From: Erigeron canadensis
Lineage: Eukaryota; Streptophyta; Magnoliopsida; Asterales; Asteraceae
Length of the DNA stretch: 64,000 nucleotides
Direction of reading: 5' to 3'
Assembly: GCF_010389155.1 (NCBI RefSeq)
Contig: NC_057768.1
Location: forward strand, 41,891,633 to 41,955,632
Below the pieces are notes generated by a model, which saw nothing but the letters and a program-made list of their open reading frames with translations, was not told the origin of the DNA and did no database searches. The position numbers and the translations under genes were made by a program. Below, piece after piece: positions 22,901 through 31,921 of this stretch. Position 1 is the first letter of the stretch, and each line of letters opens with the position of its first letter.

Positions 22901-24430
22901 ATAAAAGCCTGGACCGTTTCATATTTGGTTAGCTTCCGAATCTTTTATTTACAATTAGACTATGTTGTTAGGACTTTAGCTTTGAAACCTGAAATAATTA
23001 TGGATATAATGGCACTTTGCCCAGATAGGACGCCTAGTAATATGTCTCTTGACTGGTCACTACGCTTTGATATAATCATGGGAATTGCTCGAGGACTTCT
23101 TTATCTTCACCAAGATTCAAGATTACGGATTATTCATAGAGATATGAAAGCAAGCAATGTGTTATTAGATGAAGATATGAATCCTAAAATTTCAGACTTC
23201 GGTTTGGCAAAGATTGTTAGAGGCAAAGACACAGAATCTAACACCTCCAGAGTTGTTGGAACCTAGTAAGTACATTTCAACCTATGCTCAGGTTGCGTTC
23301 CAGTATGTATATCTATGAACTTCTTGTGGCTTATAGAATTTTAGGTTGTTTGACCATGTGATGTTCACAAAGTTTTTGGGCTTTTGGCTATGTTCTCTGA
23401 CAACCATCTCTTCACTCCACCACTCAGTTTGATTGCATGGTGGATATGTTTGGTTTAAGGTTCCAGTGTGTTTTGTTACCATTGTCAGGATGAAGCTCAG
23501 TTTTCAACCCGTTTCCATGCTTTCTACTGGTGATGCCCCGACGTGGTTATGCATTCATTGGCTTTTGGATATCAGAGATATCGTAGATTGTTGGATTTCT
23601 ACTAGTCGGGATCGGTTCTTGTTTGTACTTGCTATAGTTTAGGCCCGGTTTCCATGTTTAAGAGTAAATTTACAATAGGTTGCTTGTTTTTAGAATCCTT
23701 GTAATTCCTAGTGTCTTCCTGATCATTTCATTATAGTATTAGTAATATTCAGGTTACCTACCCTAGATAAGACGAGTCTTTTTTACTTGCTAGTTTTATT
23801 ATTAGTAACTGAGATGAGTTTAGTATTAGTATTATATAATATATTGGCTTTCAAAAAAAATCTGTAAACTTGTTGTCTTTGTGATTTTGTTCTTGATGCA
23901 GTGGCTATATGGCTCCAGAATACGCACTAGATGGGCTGTTCTCAGTTAAATCCGATGTTTTTAGTTTTGGAGTAGTTGTACTCGAGATTATTAGTGGAAA
24001 AAGAAACACGGGCTATTACAACAATCAACAGTCTTTTAGCCTTATATCCTATGTGAGTTACGTTCTTTAAAAGTTTCTGGACAAAATCTTTCTAGCTTTT
24101 TGTTTGAAAACTAACATCGATACACGTCAGGCCTGGGGCTTTTGGAAAAATAAAACGCCATTAGATCTACTGGATGCGACTTTAGCTGAATCATGCAACT
24201 CAATTGAAGTGTTAAGATGTATGATCGTTGGGCTCTTGTGCGTACAAGAATACCCTCAAGATCGGCCAACTATGACTGATGTGGTTCTAATGCTCGGGAT
24301 GGATATTGAGAGTCTCCCGGAACCTAAAGAACCGGCTTTTGTTTCTAAATCTCATGATCTAAGCTTTCAGACGTCTTCAAGTACATCAACCATCAATCAA
24401 TTGACTATCACTAAGGAAGAAGGTAGATAA
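10950..24430 (+). CDS. G-type lectin S-domain receptor-like Ser/Thr kinase, SD2-like ectodomain with SD1-like kinase, seven exons
   Basis: Predicted plasma-membrane receptor kinase. Exons: 10950-12276, 12363-12440, 21829-22037, 22717-22927, 23025-23265, 23902-24052, 24131-24430. All introns are GT-AG and phases agree, giving 838 residues with no internal stop. Order: signal peptide (about 1-21); B-lectin ([17 protein letters not shown]); S-locus glycoprotein region with EGF-like cysteines; PAN; a TM helix in exon 2; kinase from about residue 520 with [15 protein letters not shown] (Lys about 550), HRDMKASN (RD type), [15 protein letters not shown] and C-terminal ITKEEGR. The ectodomain resembles At2g19130 and the gene at 55743, whereas exons 3-7 resemble At4g03230; I infer a domain-swap fusion. 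Intron 2 is 9,388 bp of nested transposons. ATG 10950 is chosen for its A at -3 and immediate signal peptide; 10935 and 10959 are alternatives. Ligand unknown; cDNA support would settle expression. Confidence 0.85.
12720..12840 (+). repeat. Probable internal 3' remnant of an LTR retrotransposon
   Basis: This GC-richer island in intron 2 (containing GGGGGTCACGACCCC) directly precedes the LTR-like segment at 12841. It ends in the purine-rich AAGGAGTGG, in the position of a polypurine tract. No coding sequence is left. Confidence 0.35.
12841..13316 (+). mobile_element. LTR of a truncated retrotransposon, in intron 2
   Basis: The segment is bounded by TGTTGGA at the left and TCCAACA at the right, the inverted ends expected of an LTR. 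It carries a palindromic TATA region (CTATTTATAAATAGAAC, about 13096). No matching target duplication flanks it, and a purine-rich stretch precedes it, so it is more likely the 3' LTR of a 5'-truncated element than a clean solo LTR. Confidence 0.55.
13655..13985. mobile_element. Foldback MITE
   Basis: A long imperfect palindrome centred near 13825. Arms such as ATTATGTGTATTGTAT(A/G)TAAGAAT and AAACTTTGGA(C/T) recur as reverse complements on both sides, so almost the whole segment would fold into one hairpin. It lies within the MULE next to its left TIR. A short open frame on the right arm is spurious. Confidence 0.75.
14120..14794 (-). pseudogene. MULE/FAR1-type transposase, C-terminal remnant
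   Basis: The minus strand encodes, with frame breaks, the C-terminal part of a FAR1/MURA-like protein. First comes an [11 protein letters not shown] segment leading to a SWIM zinc finger ([10 protein letters not shown], then LCRHI in a shifted frame). After it come a [13 protein letters not shown] segment and a CCHC knuckle ([15 protein letters not shown]). Stops and frameshifts mark it as dead. Its upstream end is cut at 14794 by the Harbinger element, and matching sequence resumes at 19082. Domesticated FAR1/FRS genes share these motifs, but the flanking TIRs favour a transposon. Confidence 0.8.
15137..17472 (-). mobile_element. Solo LTR of a Ty3-type retrotransposon, 2,336 bp
   Basis: The segment is bounded by TGTAACACCC and GAATGTTACA and flanked by AAAAA at 15132-15136 and 17473-17477. 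The flank is low-complexity, so the duplication is weak evidence alone. Its size, TGTAACA...TGTTACA ends and lack of coding sequence fit a large Ty3/gypsy LTR, perhaps of the Tekay/Del type; orientation is inferred. It contains diverged tandem repeats near 15600-15830. Confidence 0.7.
15600..15830. repeat. Tandem repeats within the solo LTR
   Basis: About five imperfect copies of a unit built on GCACGACTTACATATAT and a following AAATGCGTAA, spaced at roughly 50-60 bp. Confidence 0.75.
17515..18692 (-). pseudogene. Harbinger ORF1-like protein (Myb/SANT-like, NAM-associated domain), decayed
   Basis: The minus strand, in several frames, encodes a protein often annotated in plants as glutathione S-transferase T3-like or NAM-associated. 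It has an N-terminus rich in N, Q and P ([13 protein letters not shown]), a SANT-like region ([22 protein letters not shown]), a central part with [16 protein letters not shown] in another frame, and a charged C-terminus ([17 protein letters not shown]). Frame shifts and stops separate the blocks. Its partner transposase is absent. Known Harbinger ORF1 proteins help the transposase bind DNA. Confidence 0.75.
19082..19150 (-). pseudogene. MULE transposase remnant, upstream side of the Harbinger insertion
   Basis: On the minus strand this short open segment (…WRIKK, stop, METTL) leads directly into the Harbinger target site. Joined across the TAA site, it reads in frame into the transposase remnant ending at 14794. 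The stop in it and the lack of further coding sequence to the right indicate that most of the transposase was already missing. Confidence 0.5.
19181..21371. mobile_element. hAT element in the MULE, split by a solo LTR
   Basis: Ends CAGGGACGG...CCGTCCCTG, extended as CAGGGACGGAGCCAG on the right side, lie between two perfect 8-bp duplications CATAAATG at 19173-19180 and 21372-21379. Without the LTR nested at 19204-20694 the element is about 700 bp and non-coding. The CAGGG(A/G)CGGAGC terminus is common among plant hAT elements. Confidence 0.88.
19204..20694. mobile_element. Solo LTR of 1,491 bp nested in the hAT element
   Basis: The ends TGATGTGT...ACACATCA are inverted and flanked by GGGGG at 19199-19203 and 20695-20699. 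There is no coding sequence. Near 19430-19610 the motif TAACGGCAGTTAC recurs several times in both orientations. Size and ends suggest a Ty3-type LTR (Tat/Ogre-like); that subfamily name is a guess. Confidence 0.78.
23440..23865 (+). mobile_element. LINE-like 3' fragment in intron 5
   Basis: The segment inside intron 5 of the receptor kinase ends in an ATATATTGGCTTTC motif followed by A8 (about 23850-23862), the type of tail left by plant L1 elements. No reverse transcriptase motif is left. The 5' boundary is not determinable by eye. Confidence 0.4.
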
Positions 24431-24494
24431 GGGGTTAAGTTTTAAAATAACTTTTTTATATCTATACTTCTATACTACTATTGTATAAAAATTA

Positions 24495-24904
24495 CTAGCG
24501 TTGTACCCGCACGATACAGCGGGGAATAAGAAAAAAACGCCAGTGGTTTGATGGTGGTTTGTGGGGCGGCGGCAATGAAAAAGAAAAAAAAAAAAAAAGC
24601 CGGCGGCGGTGGATGGTGGTTTTTGGCGGTGGTGGATGGTGTTTATGGGGGGATAGCGTACATAGAAGGTGGATTGCGGCGGTGGATGGTGGTATTTGGG
24701 GCAGTGGTGGATGGTGTTTATGGGGGGAGAAAATCAGAGAAGGGGCGAGGGAGAGAAAATTGGAAATCGGATGAACGTATGTGTGTGTAATGAGCGTGAT
24801 GGAGAAAAAATAGGGTAGTGTAAATTAGGAGGGTATAAAAGACATTTTAAAGATAGAAGTGTTAAAAGAGGGGTGGGGTAGTTTGCTTATTAAAGGAGTA
24901 TAGA
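24495..24904 (-). mobile_element. Small non-autonomous Helitron just downstream of the receptor kinase
   Basis: On the minus strand it starts A|TCTATACTCCTTTAATAAGC and ends with a hairpin (CCCCGC TGTATCGT GCGGG), a short spacer and CTAG|T. It is 410 bp long, begins 64 bp after the kinase stop codon, and has G/C-rich (GGCGGTGG)-like interior repeats. Glycine- and tryptophan-rich frames on the plus strand come from those repeats and are not genes. Confidence 0.82.
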
Positions 24905-24909
24905 TAACC

Positions 24910-25151
24910 TCTATATGTTGAAAGTTTACAAAAAATGAGACATGCGAATTGAACACTTTACCCTTAATGAATTAAATCACTACCGACCCTTAATATTAAA
25001 TTACACCATTAGTTCCTTATATTATAAAATATCTCTATTATCCCCATTTAAATAAAATATCTTTACCTCAATTACATACACTATTTGACGCCGCCACCAT
25101 CACCATTCGTCGCCTCCATCGCGCCGCCATCATCGCGGGTACCATGCTCGT
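24910..25151 (+). mobile_element. Degenerate Helitron-like element facing its neighbour
   Basis: The segment starts TCTATATGTTG, has the CCGCCACCATCACC patch seen in other Helitrons here, and ends with a hairpin-like GCGCCGCCATCATCGCGGG and CTCG|T. The terminal CTCG breaks the CTRR rule and the preceding base is C rather than A, so this is a damaged copy or a coincidence. Confidence 0.3.
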
Positions 25152-25161
25152 TCAATTAAAT

Positions 25162-25399
25162 TGAGGGGGTTTTTGTCATTGCGTTTACAAAATAAATTTT
25201 GCGTTTTCAAAACATATTATGCGTTTTTAAAAATGCGTTTTGAAAAAGCATGTATGCACACGCGTCTCAAAAACTGCATTTTCATAGCAGATAATCACTT
25301 TTTCATACAAATACTTTTCTAGATTATTTGTATTTTACAAACGTAATAATCAAATAATGAAAAAATCACTTTAAATCGTAAACCCAAACACCCTCCGAA
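25162..25399. mobile_element. MITE-like segment
   Basis: A GAGGGGGTTT-type left end and an AAACCCAAACACCCTC right end form approximate inverted repeats around AT-rich sequence with repeated TGCGTTTT words. No clear target duplication. Confidence 0.35.
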
Positions 25400-27067
25400 G
25401 ATACTATCTATCTTAGGCAAACATCAAAATGAAATATCGAAGATTCATTTGAATTAGTCCATCTTTCCAAAAGCAAATGTTCACAAATATTATCATAAAT
25501 TTGTCACTCCTGGGGTGTAGTAGGTGGCCACAATATTGATGATTGTTTTACACGCACGTCTCAAGTTGTTTTTGGGGGGCATAAAAAAGAAAAATATACA
25601 ATACTTGTAAGACATTATGAATTCTGCTTTAATTTGGCAAATGATCGATCTCTAGATAACCGTATTCTTATTTCCCCGACTTGATATATTGGAAAGATTG
25701 GTTCTATTATAAATTACTATTTATGTGTAACTTTTGAATCAAGTCTTTCTGTATGTATTAGCCTGAAACAAAATTTACTTTACTAATTACGACATAATGA
25801 TATTAAATTCAAAACAACCCCCACTTAGTTTGTATTTTGTTTTTGTAACGACAAATTTGGATTATACACATGGTCATTCGTCCAAACCAAATCATCTCCA
25901 CACTATAGAGAAAACCAACAATAAGTGAAAGATGAAAAATCTATAACTTTCTCAATGTTTAAGTCATTGGGTACCTCACCTCGATCATTTTAATTCAATG
26001 ATAATTGGCACAAGCACTTATGATTAAGACGACTATATTGAAGAACCACTTTTTGAATGAAGATGGGTGCTCTTGTTATATGTAAAGTAACCGTCAAACA
26101 GTTATATATTGGTACGTTGATGTGTAGCCAAAAACATATAGTTAGTCAGTGTCATCATTTCTACGCCACAAAAAGCTAACTAGAATAGAAGACGTATTAC
26201 GTCACCAGCGAATTAAGTCCACAACGTGCTTTAAAACCCGTGGTTATAAATGAACCGTGAATACGATCGAATAGCCAAACACGTAAAGAAAGTCTCCAGT
26301 TGTACTCCAACAACAATAATACTTTTAAGGTATCAAATAAATATGTTCGTCCTCCGTAGATATTGACATTTAAGAGAACGAATAACAAAATACAATTGGA
26401 TAGACACGCACAGTACAACTTTCAGCATATTGTCTATCTTAGATATCGTTGCTAGGATTCGAATCATTAATATCTATCATTTGTCATTTTAAACTAATAT
26501 ACTCCGTAATAAATAATGTTTTTTTTTCTTTGAAAAAAAAGTGGCCTTTAGAAGACATAACCAAACATTTTATAATTTGAATGTTAGAAGGATAGTGATA
26601 CTACATTTTTAGCTATACCTAACAAATACACATTTTGATTGCACAGTATGTAAATGTATAATGCAAAATTTTTTTATGATTGACCATATATTAGTATTGT
26701 ATATTTATCTCTCTTTTTAATATAAGAGAAGTGTAGAACTTGTAAGTTATCATGATGTATGTTGGTTGGTTCTTGTGGTATAAGTCAGCATCAGTCTAAA
26801 ACTCTAAATTGGTAGCTAAAAAATCAACTTCATAGCCCAATCTTGTAGTTGCCAATTTGCCATGAAAGCTAGCAAGTGCCAATGATTAATAAATCGCAAT
26901 TATATGACAAAGCCCATACTTTGGCCCAATTTGGTGACATTTTCTACTGCTTGTTTCGTAGAAGTTTTAGCCACAATTTAAGTTGTACTGTGTAATTATC
27001 GTTTAGTAGTAAATTAATAATTACATACTAATTTTCACCTTTTGTCTCATAACAAGGTTCATTAGAA
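25400..27067. other. AT-rich intergenic spacer
   Basis: Both strands hold only short chance frames. No RNA gene, bounded repeat or exon recognised. Confidence 0.5.
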
Positions 27068-27350
27068 GATCTCCAATGGAACTTTTTCAAAAACTTTTTA
27101 TAAAGCTTTTTACTATTCAAAAAAGCTTTTACATAACTTTTTTTCCATCAGAGTAAAAAGCTTTTTATTAAAAGCTTGACAATCCTCAAGTCTTTGAAAG
27201 AATCTAACACTCTCTTTCTTCCTAATTTTGTTATTAAATACTACCTTAAAGACAATTTTTATGACTTTAACCATTAGAGCACCAACTTGATTAAAAGCTT
27301 TTTTACAAAAGCTTTTTATAAAAAACTTTACCATTAGAGATGATCTTAGT
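27068..27350. mobile_element. Foldback MITE with AAGCTTTT words
   Basis: Approximate inverted ends (AGATCTCCAATGGAAC at the left; complement of ATCATCTCTAATGGTAAA at the right) enclose repeated AAGCTTTTTA/TAAAAAGCTT words that would pair along most of the segment. A lysine- and phenylalanine-rich open frame on the minus strand is a by-product. Confidence 0.6.
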
Positions 27351-30300
27351 TATTTCGTTTTGTAAAGTTGTTGTATATCAACTTAAGTAATCATATGATA
27401 AAATACTGATTCTCGCATTATTACTTTTATTTGTTTCAATCCAAAGATAGCAATTTGTAGTAATCATATGTATAAAAATAATATTCCTCCGGACCACCAC
27501 GTATATGTGGTTATCTGAAATAAAACTATAAAAGCAAACCCAATAAAAATGTAGAAAACAAATGATAATGGCAGTAAAGATTTAATAGGGACAAGCGTAC
27601 TTATTTCTACCACAAGGGCTTGCCACGTTGACTATGCTATGTAGCCACGCGAGTTACGGAATCAGATTTAAATTTTCCCAAATTCATGGTTGCTGCCCAC
27701 CCACGCCATATTATTCCTTTCCCCCACCTTTTCCATATTTCTATTCGACTATCATACAATACTATGTGGCTATGTGCTTGTAGCCTTGCCTGTATTTGCT
27801 CATTTGGAATAAGGAGGGTGACATTAGTACTACAAAAGTTAATAAAATTATCATACAGTAAAACATTTATAACAGACTCTACATGTAATGCATAAATGTA
27901 ATACATCAATAAAGTTTTGTGGTACTATTATTAATTCCATTGAAAAAAACTAAAGAAGAAAATGAGCCAAATTAGTCGTTAGTATGGTCTTTCACTCTAG
28001 AAAATTTTATTTAGATTGGAAAAATCCTAGGTTGTATAAGCAATCTGCGATCGTATAAAAAATTTTTTCTTTTTTCGATCGTATAGTTTATTAGTAATAA
28101 CACACTTAATACATGTATTTTATTAAAAGAAAATAAAACTTAAAGAAATATTATTAAAAAAATTACTCGTATCATATTAGAAAATCTTTTAATCCAACTT
28201 GAAGGTGTTAGAATCTTTTACAAGACCCATTCCATCTCCATGTCAAATGACACGTCAAAACAGTCCCTGTTCCCGACCTCTTACTCTAAATATCTTCATT
28301 CGGGTCCCACACACCTAACCTTAGACCACACAAAAAATATATATATTTTTAAACCCCTTTCTTGTTTCCCACAGCGTATGACATGTGGCGCTACTCTCTC
28401 CCATTCTTGACCACAAGTTCCAGCGGTGGAAAATTTTTTATGTTTATTCTTCTTTTTTCCTAAAAAGACGATTCTGTCCATTTTAAAGCATCCCCATTTT
28501 ATTTTTTATATTTTGACTCTAAAAACGTTTATTTTGGGTGGAAATGATTTATTTTATTGTAATGCATTCTGTACAGAGGAGATTTGATAATCTTTTCAAC
28601 AAACATCAATGAAAATAACGGATAAATCACCTATACAAATACAATAGCATAATGTTCACTTATTGGGATAATTTTAACAATAGTTTCTTGTCATTTTATG
28701 TTCTATGTATTTTGGTTCAAAATATGTTTAATCAAATGGTTTAACTTTTTTGAGATGCATTTCTCTTTGAAACAAAAACAGCAACAAAAATGTATGCATG
28801 ATTAATATACAACAATAGATAATAAACGTAATGATTTCTTAAATATTAACTGGAAAATGTACAAATGATATGTATATATTGAAAAAGCGTATTAAAACAT
28901 AAATAAGTGAATGTAAAGCAAAAGAAGAACATTTTTGACTTAGTTATATGTAGGTTAACTAAAATGTATATGTTACCATTAAACTCATTTCGTGATCGCC
29001 TTCAATATATTTATTAGGAGGACTATTTTGACTTAACGATAATTGGGTTTAAAAAGGTAAAAAAATTTTTAAAATAGTTTTTTGAAAGCTAAAAAAAACT
29101 GATAACAGCGTATGAGATTAGTGTGCCCATATCGAGTTAGGATTTTGGATGAATCTAACATTACAAATACCCTCTCTTCAAATTTGTTTAACAGAATTTA
29201 AAACTATGAGCCACATGATGAAACCTTTTAGCATAAAACATCCTGACCACTAAATCAATACCCCCATTAGTCACACACAATTTTATCTAATATGTTATAT
29301 TTTCACTTTGAATATTAAAACATGGTTTGTTAAAATAAATTAAACATAATCATAGCTCTAACTATGATTAGTCACAAGCCAATGACTTTAATTATGTAAA
29401 GATTCCATACATCTGTCTTGAATATTTCATTACTACATCTTTTCATTTCATACAATGTTATGTTAATTAGTATTTTATTTTATTTCTTTCAAAATGAAAT
29501 TTATTTAAATGATTAGCAGTCATTTATTTTATTAATAATTAATTAATATGTATTTCATACAAAAAAATATACAATATTTTACACAAAGATTTGTATCATA
29601 AAATAAACACACCATGATCATAGACACATTAAATATTACGTAACATGATCTAATTAAACTAAAGTTAGTAAAAATGCAAATATAACTGTTTTCGGTTTCA
29701 AAATGCAAGAGTATCCATTTCGTAATAACCAATTGAGGAAAATAATATGTAAACGATTAAGTATCATAAAAATAGTAATAAAACAAATCTTTAAGACAAA
29801 AGAAACATTCCGTAATCCCTTTATTGATAAAACTCTATCTGCCTAATCCATATTTAGGATAAGGAAAAATTATTATCCGATTTTCTGTAAAAGAATGTTA
29901 TATCCTTTTCATTTTCTATTAATTTGATTGATTTGATTTAAAAAAAAAATAATACTTAGATAAAAATATCGTAATATTTAAAGGTGAGTTATCTTGAAAT
30001 ATAAATGCCTATGTCAAATATCAAAAAAAACTTTACTAATCTGTATGAAAGCATGACCATTAATGGAGGTAAACTCCAGTCTCTCAAATCTAATCCTGTA
30101 TATATCCAAGTCAAACCCTCATAAATAGACTATTTAAATCACAAAGTAGTTGAATGAATATTTGAACCTGAAACTTATAAGTCATTAAAAAAATTTCCAA
30201 ACAAATACACCAACTAATTATAATCTTTTTTGGTTTAAAAGAAAAAGGTAATGGTATTTTCGTAATTGAAACTCAAAAGCAAGGGCGGTTTTAAAAGGTG

Positions 30301-30557
30301 AAAGCAACTTGCTCTTTTTTGCAGTTGGTTTAACATCCGATCATCTTGCCTTTATTTTCTCATTATTTCATTTTACAGAACCATCCATCGAGTGGTGTGT
30401 TTCGTTTTAGAGAGAGAAAAAAAAAAACAAATTTCAATTTCTAGAGAGAGAAAAATAACAACTCTGATAGATCTATATATCTACAAATCTGTTTTGGTAT
30501 TGTTAAAAAAAAATAATAAATTACTACGAGAAGAATTAACACAAAAAAGAGAAAAGA
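27351..30557. other. Intergenic spacer and BBX upstream region
   Basis: No exon recognised. The last 150 bp before the BBX start contains GA-rich sequence (about 30409-30460), typical of plant 5' leaders, and a TATATATC stretch near 30475 that could be a TATA element. CCAAT- and GATA-like words occur, but none can be assigned a role. Confidence 0.5.
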
Positions 30558-31061
30558 ATGAAACTATCATGTGAGCTATGCAAATCAGCAGCTCGGATCT
30601 ACTGTGAATCAGACCAAGCAAGCTTATGTTGGACCTGCGACAGTAAAGTCCATTCGGCCAACTTCCTTGTCGCCCGACATTCTCGTGCTTTGCTTTGCCG
30701 TGTCTGCCAGTCGGTTACTCCATGGACAGCTTGTGGCCAAAAACTGGGACCATCGGCTGTTTCTGTTTGTGATAATTGTGTTGCTGGACACTCTGCTTCT
30801 GATGATGACGATGAAGAAGAGGATGATGATGATGGATTATTACAAGATCAACCCATAAATAATGATGAGGAGGAGGGAGAAAATCAGGTGGTTCCTTTGT
30901 TGTTGTGTTCTACTCCGCCACCTCCCGTCGCTAGCAGCAGCAGTAGTTCTAGCGACGGCGGGTGTGGTGACGAAGATTTGTGTGTTAGTGATACCAATAA
31001 TTGTTTCGTTTCCGTTAAACGGAAACGATCAGTCAATGTGGTAGATATTTCTTCTTCCCAG

Positions 31062-31095
<34 letters not shown>

Positions 31096-31921
31096 GCACT
31101 TAAATATTAATTTTGGTTTAACATGTTATAGGAGTATTACTATTATGATGGACTCGTGTTCAGACATTATATAAACATATGATAACCATGTAGTATACTA
31201 TATATCTGAATATATACATATAACTAATAACTCATTATTATTGTTATAAGGAGTTTTCAAAATTCAAACCATAAACAACCTTTCAGATTCAGGATATATG
31301 GTTAATAAACATTAAAGTACCTTAAACTTTTAATTATTATTTTTAGAAGACGATTATTACTATTATATTTTTTATATATACAATAATTATGGGAAAATGA
31401 TCCAGGAGATTTTATATAAGCTTAGGTACTAAAACTTTAAAAAATGTTACAAATTAAACTTTTGAATTTGATAGCCTTGAATTTTACATAATCTTCCTCT
31501 GAATTTTACATAATTCTCTCTAATTTACTTTACCTAAAAAGGTACTGCATGCTTTACCTAACATTTCCCTCAATAATTATTACTTATTATATTTTTATAT
31601 AAAATAATTGTATATATTATGTTTGCGTGTTAACTAGGAATCATTTGATTGCAAAATTATTACTATATTTGTTTGTCAAGTGTAACTTTTAGCTAGGCAC
31701 CCATTTTGATTTGTTGCATTTGCTTTGGAAATATTTATATATAGGATGGCATAGAAAATCGAAAGAAAGCGATGTTATATCAGTTTTTGCCGACGAGTTC
31801 TGAAGAGATGGCGGAGAAGCTGGCAAGGAAGAAAGATCACCGGAGCGATAAATCCAGCAAAGACAAGGATGGTATGTGTAAAGGAATGACAACCGTTGGA
31901 TTGGACTTGAATGCAGATTAG
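30558..31921 (+). CDS. B-box zinc finger protein, BBX28/BBX29-like
   Basis: Two exons, 30558-31061 and 31745-31921, joined in phase 0, give 226 residues. The N-terminus is a B-box with zinc ligands [18 protein letters not shown] and H, and the conserved [14 protein letters not shown]; a second, incomplete cysteine cluster follows ([15 protein letters not shown]). A long acidic run (D/E about 82-92), a serine run and a basic KRKR segment come next. There is no CCT domain. The C-terminus ends GLDLNAD, an EAR-like LxLxL-type motif known from repressors. Arabidopsis BBX28/29 are nuclear regulators in light and flowering pathways; that role here is inferred. The intron starts with a TTA repeat right at the donor site. 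The alternative of reading through the intron would add only a leucine run and a stop. Confidence 0.88.
31064..31096. repeat. (TTA)n microsatellite at the BBX splice donor
   Basis: About eleven TTA/ATT units begin one base after the GT of the donor of the BBX intron. Confidence 0.95.

Noticed and set aside
24548..24790. Open frames rich in G, W and K downstream of the kinase
   Set aside because: They come from GGCGGTGG-type repeats inside a Helitron and shift between frames without any conserved domain.
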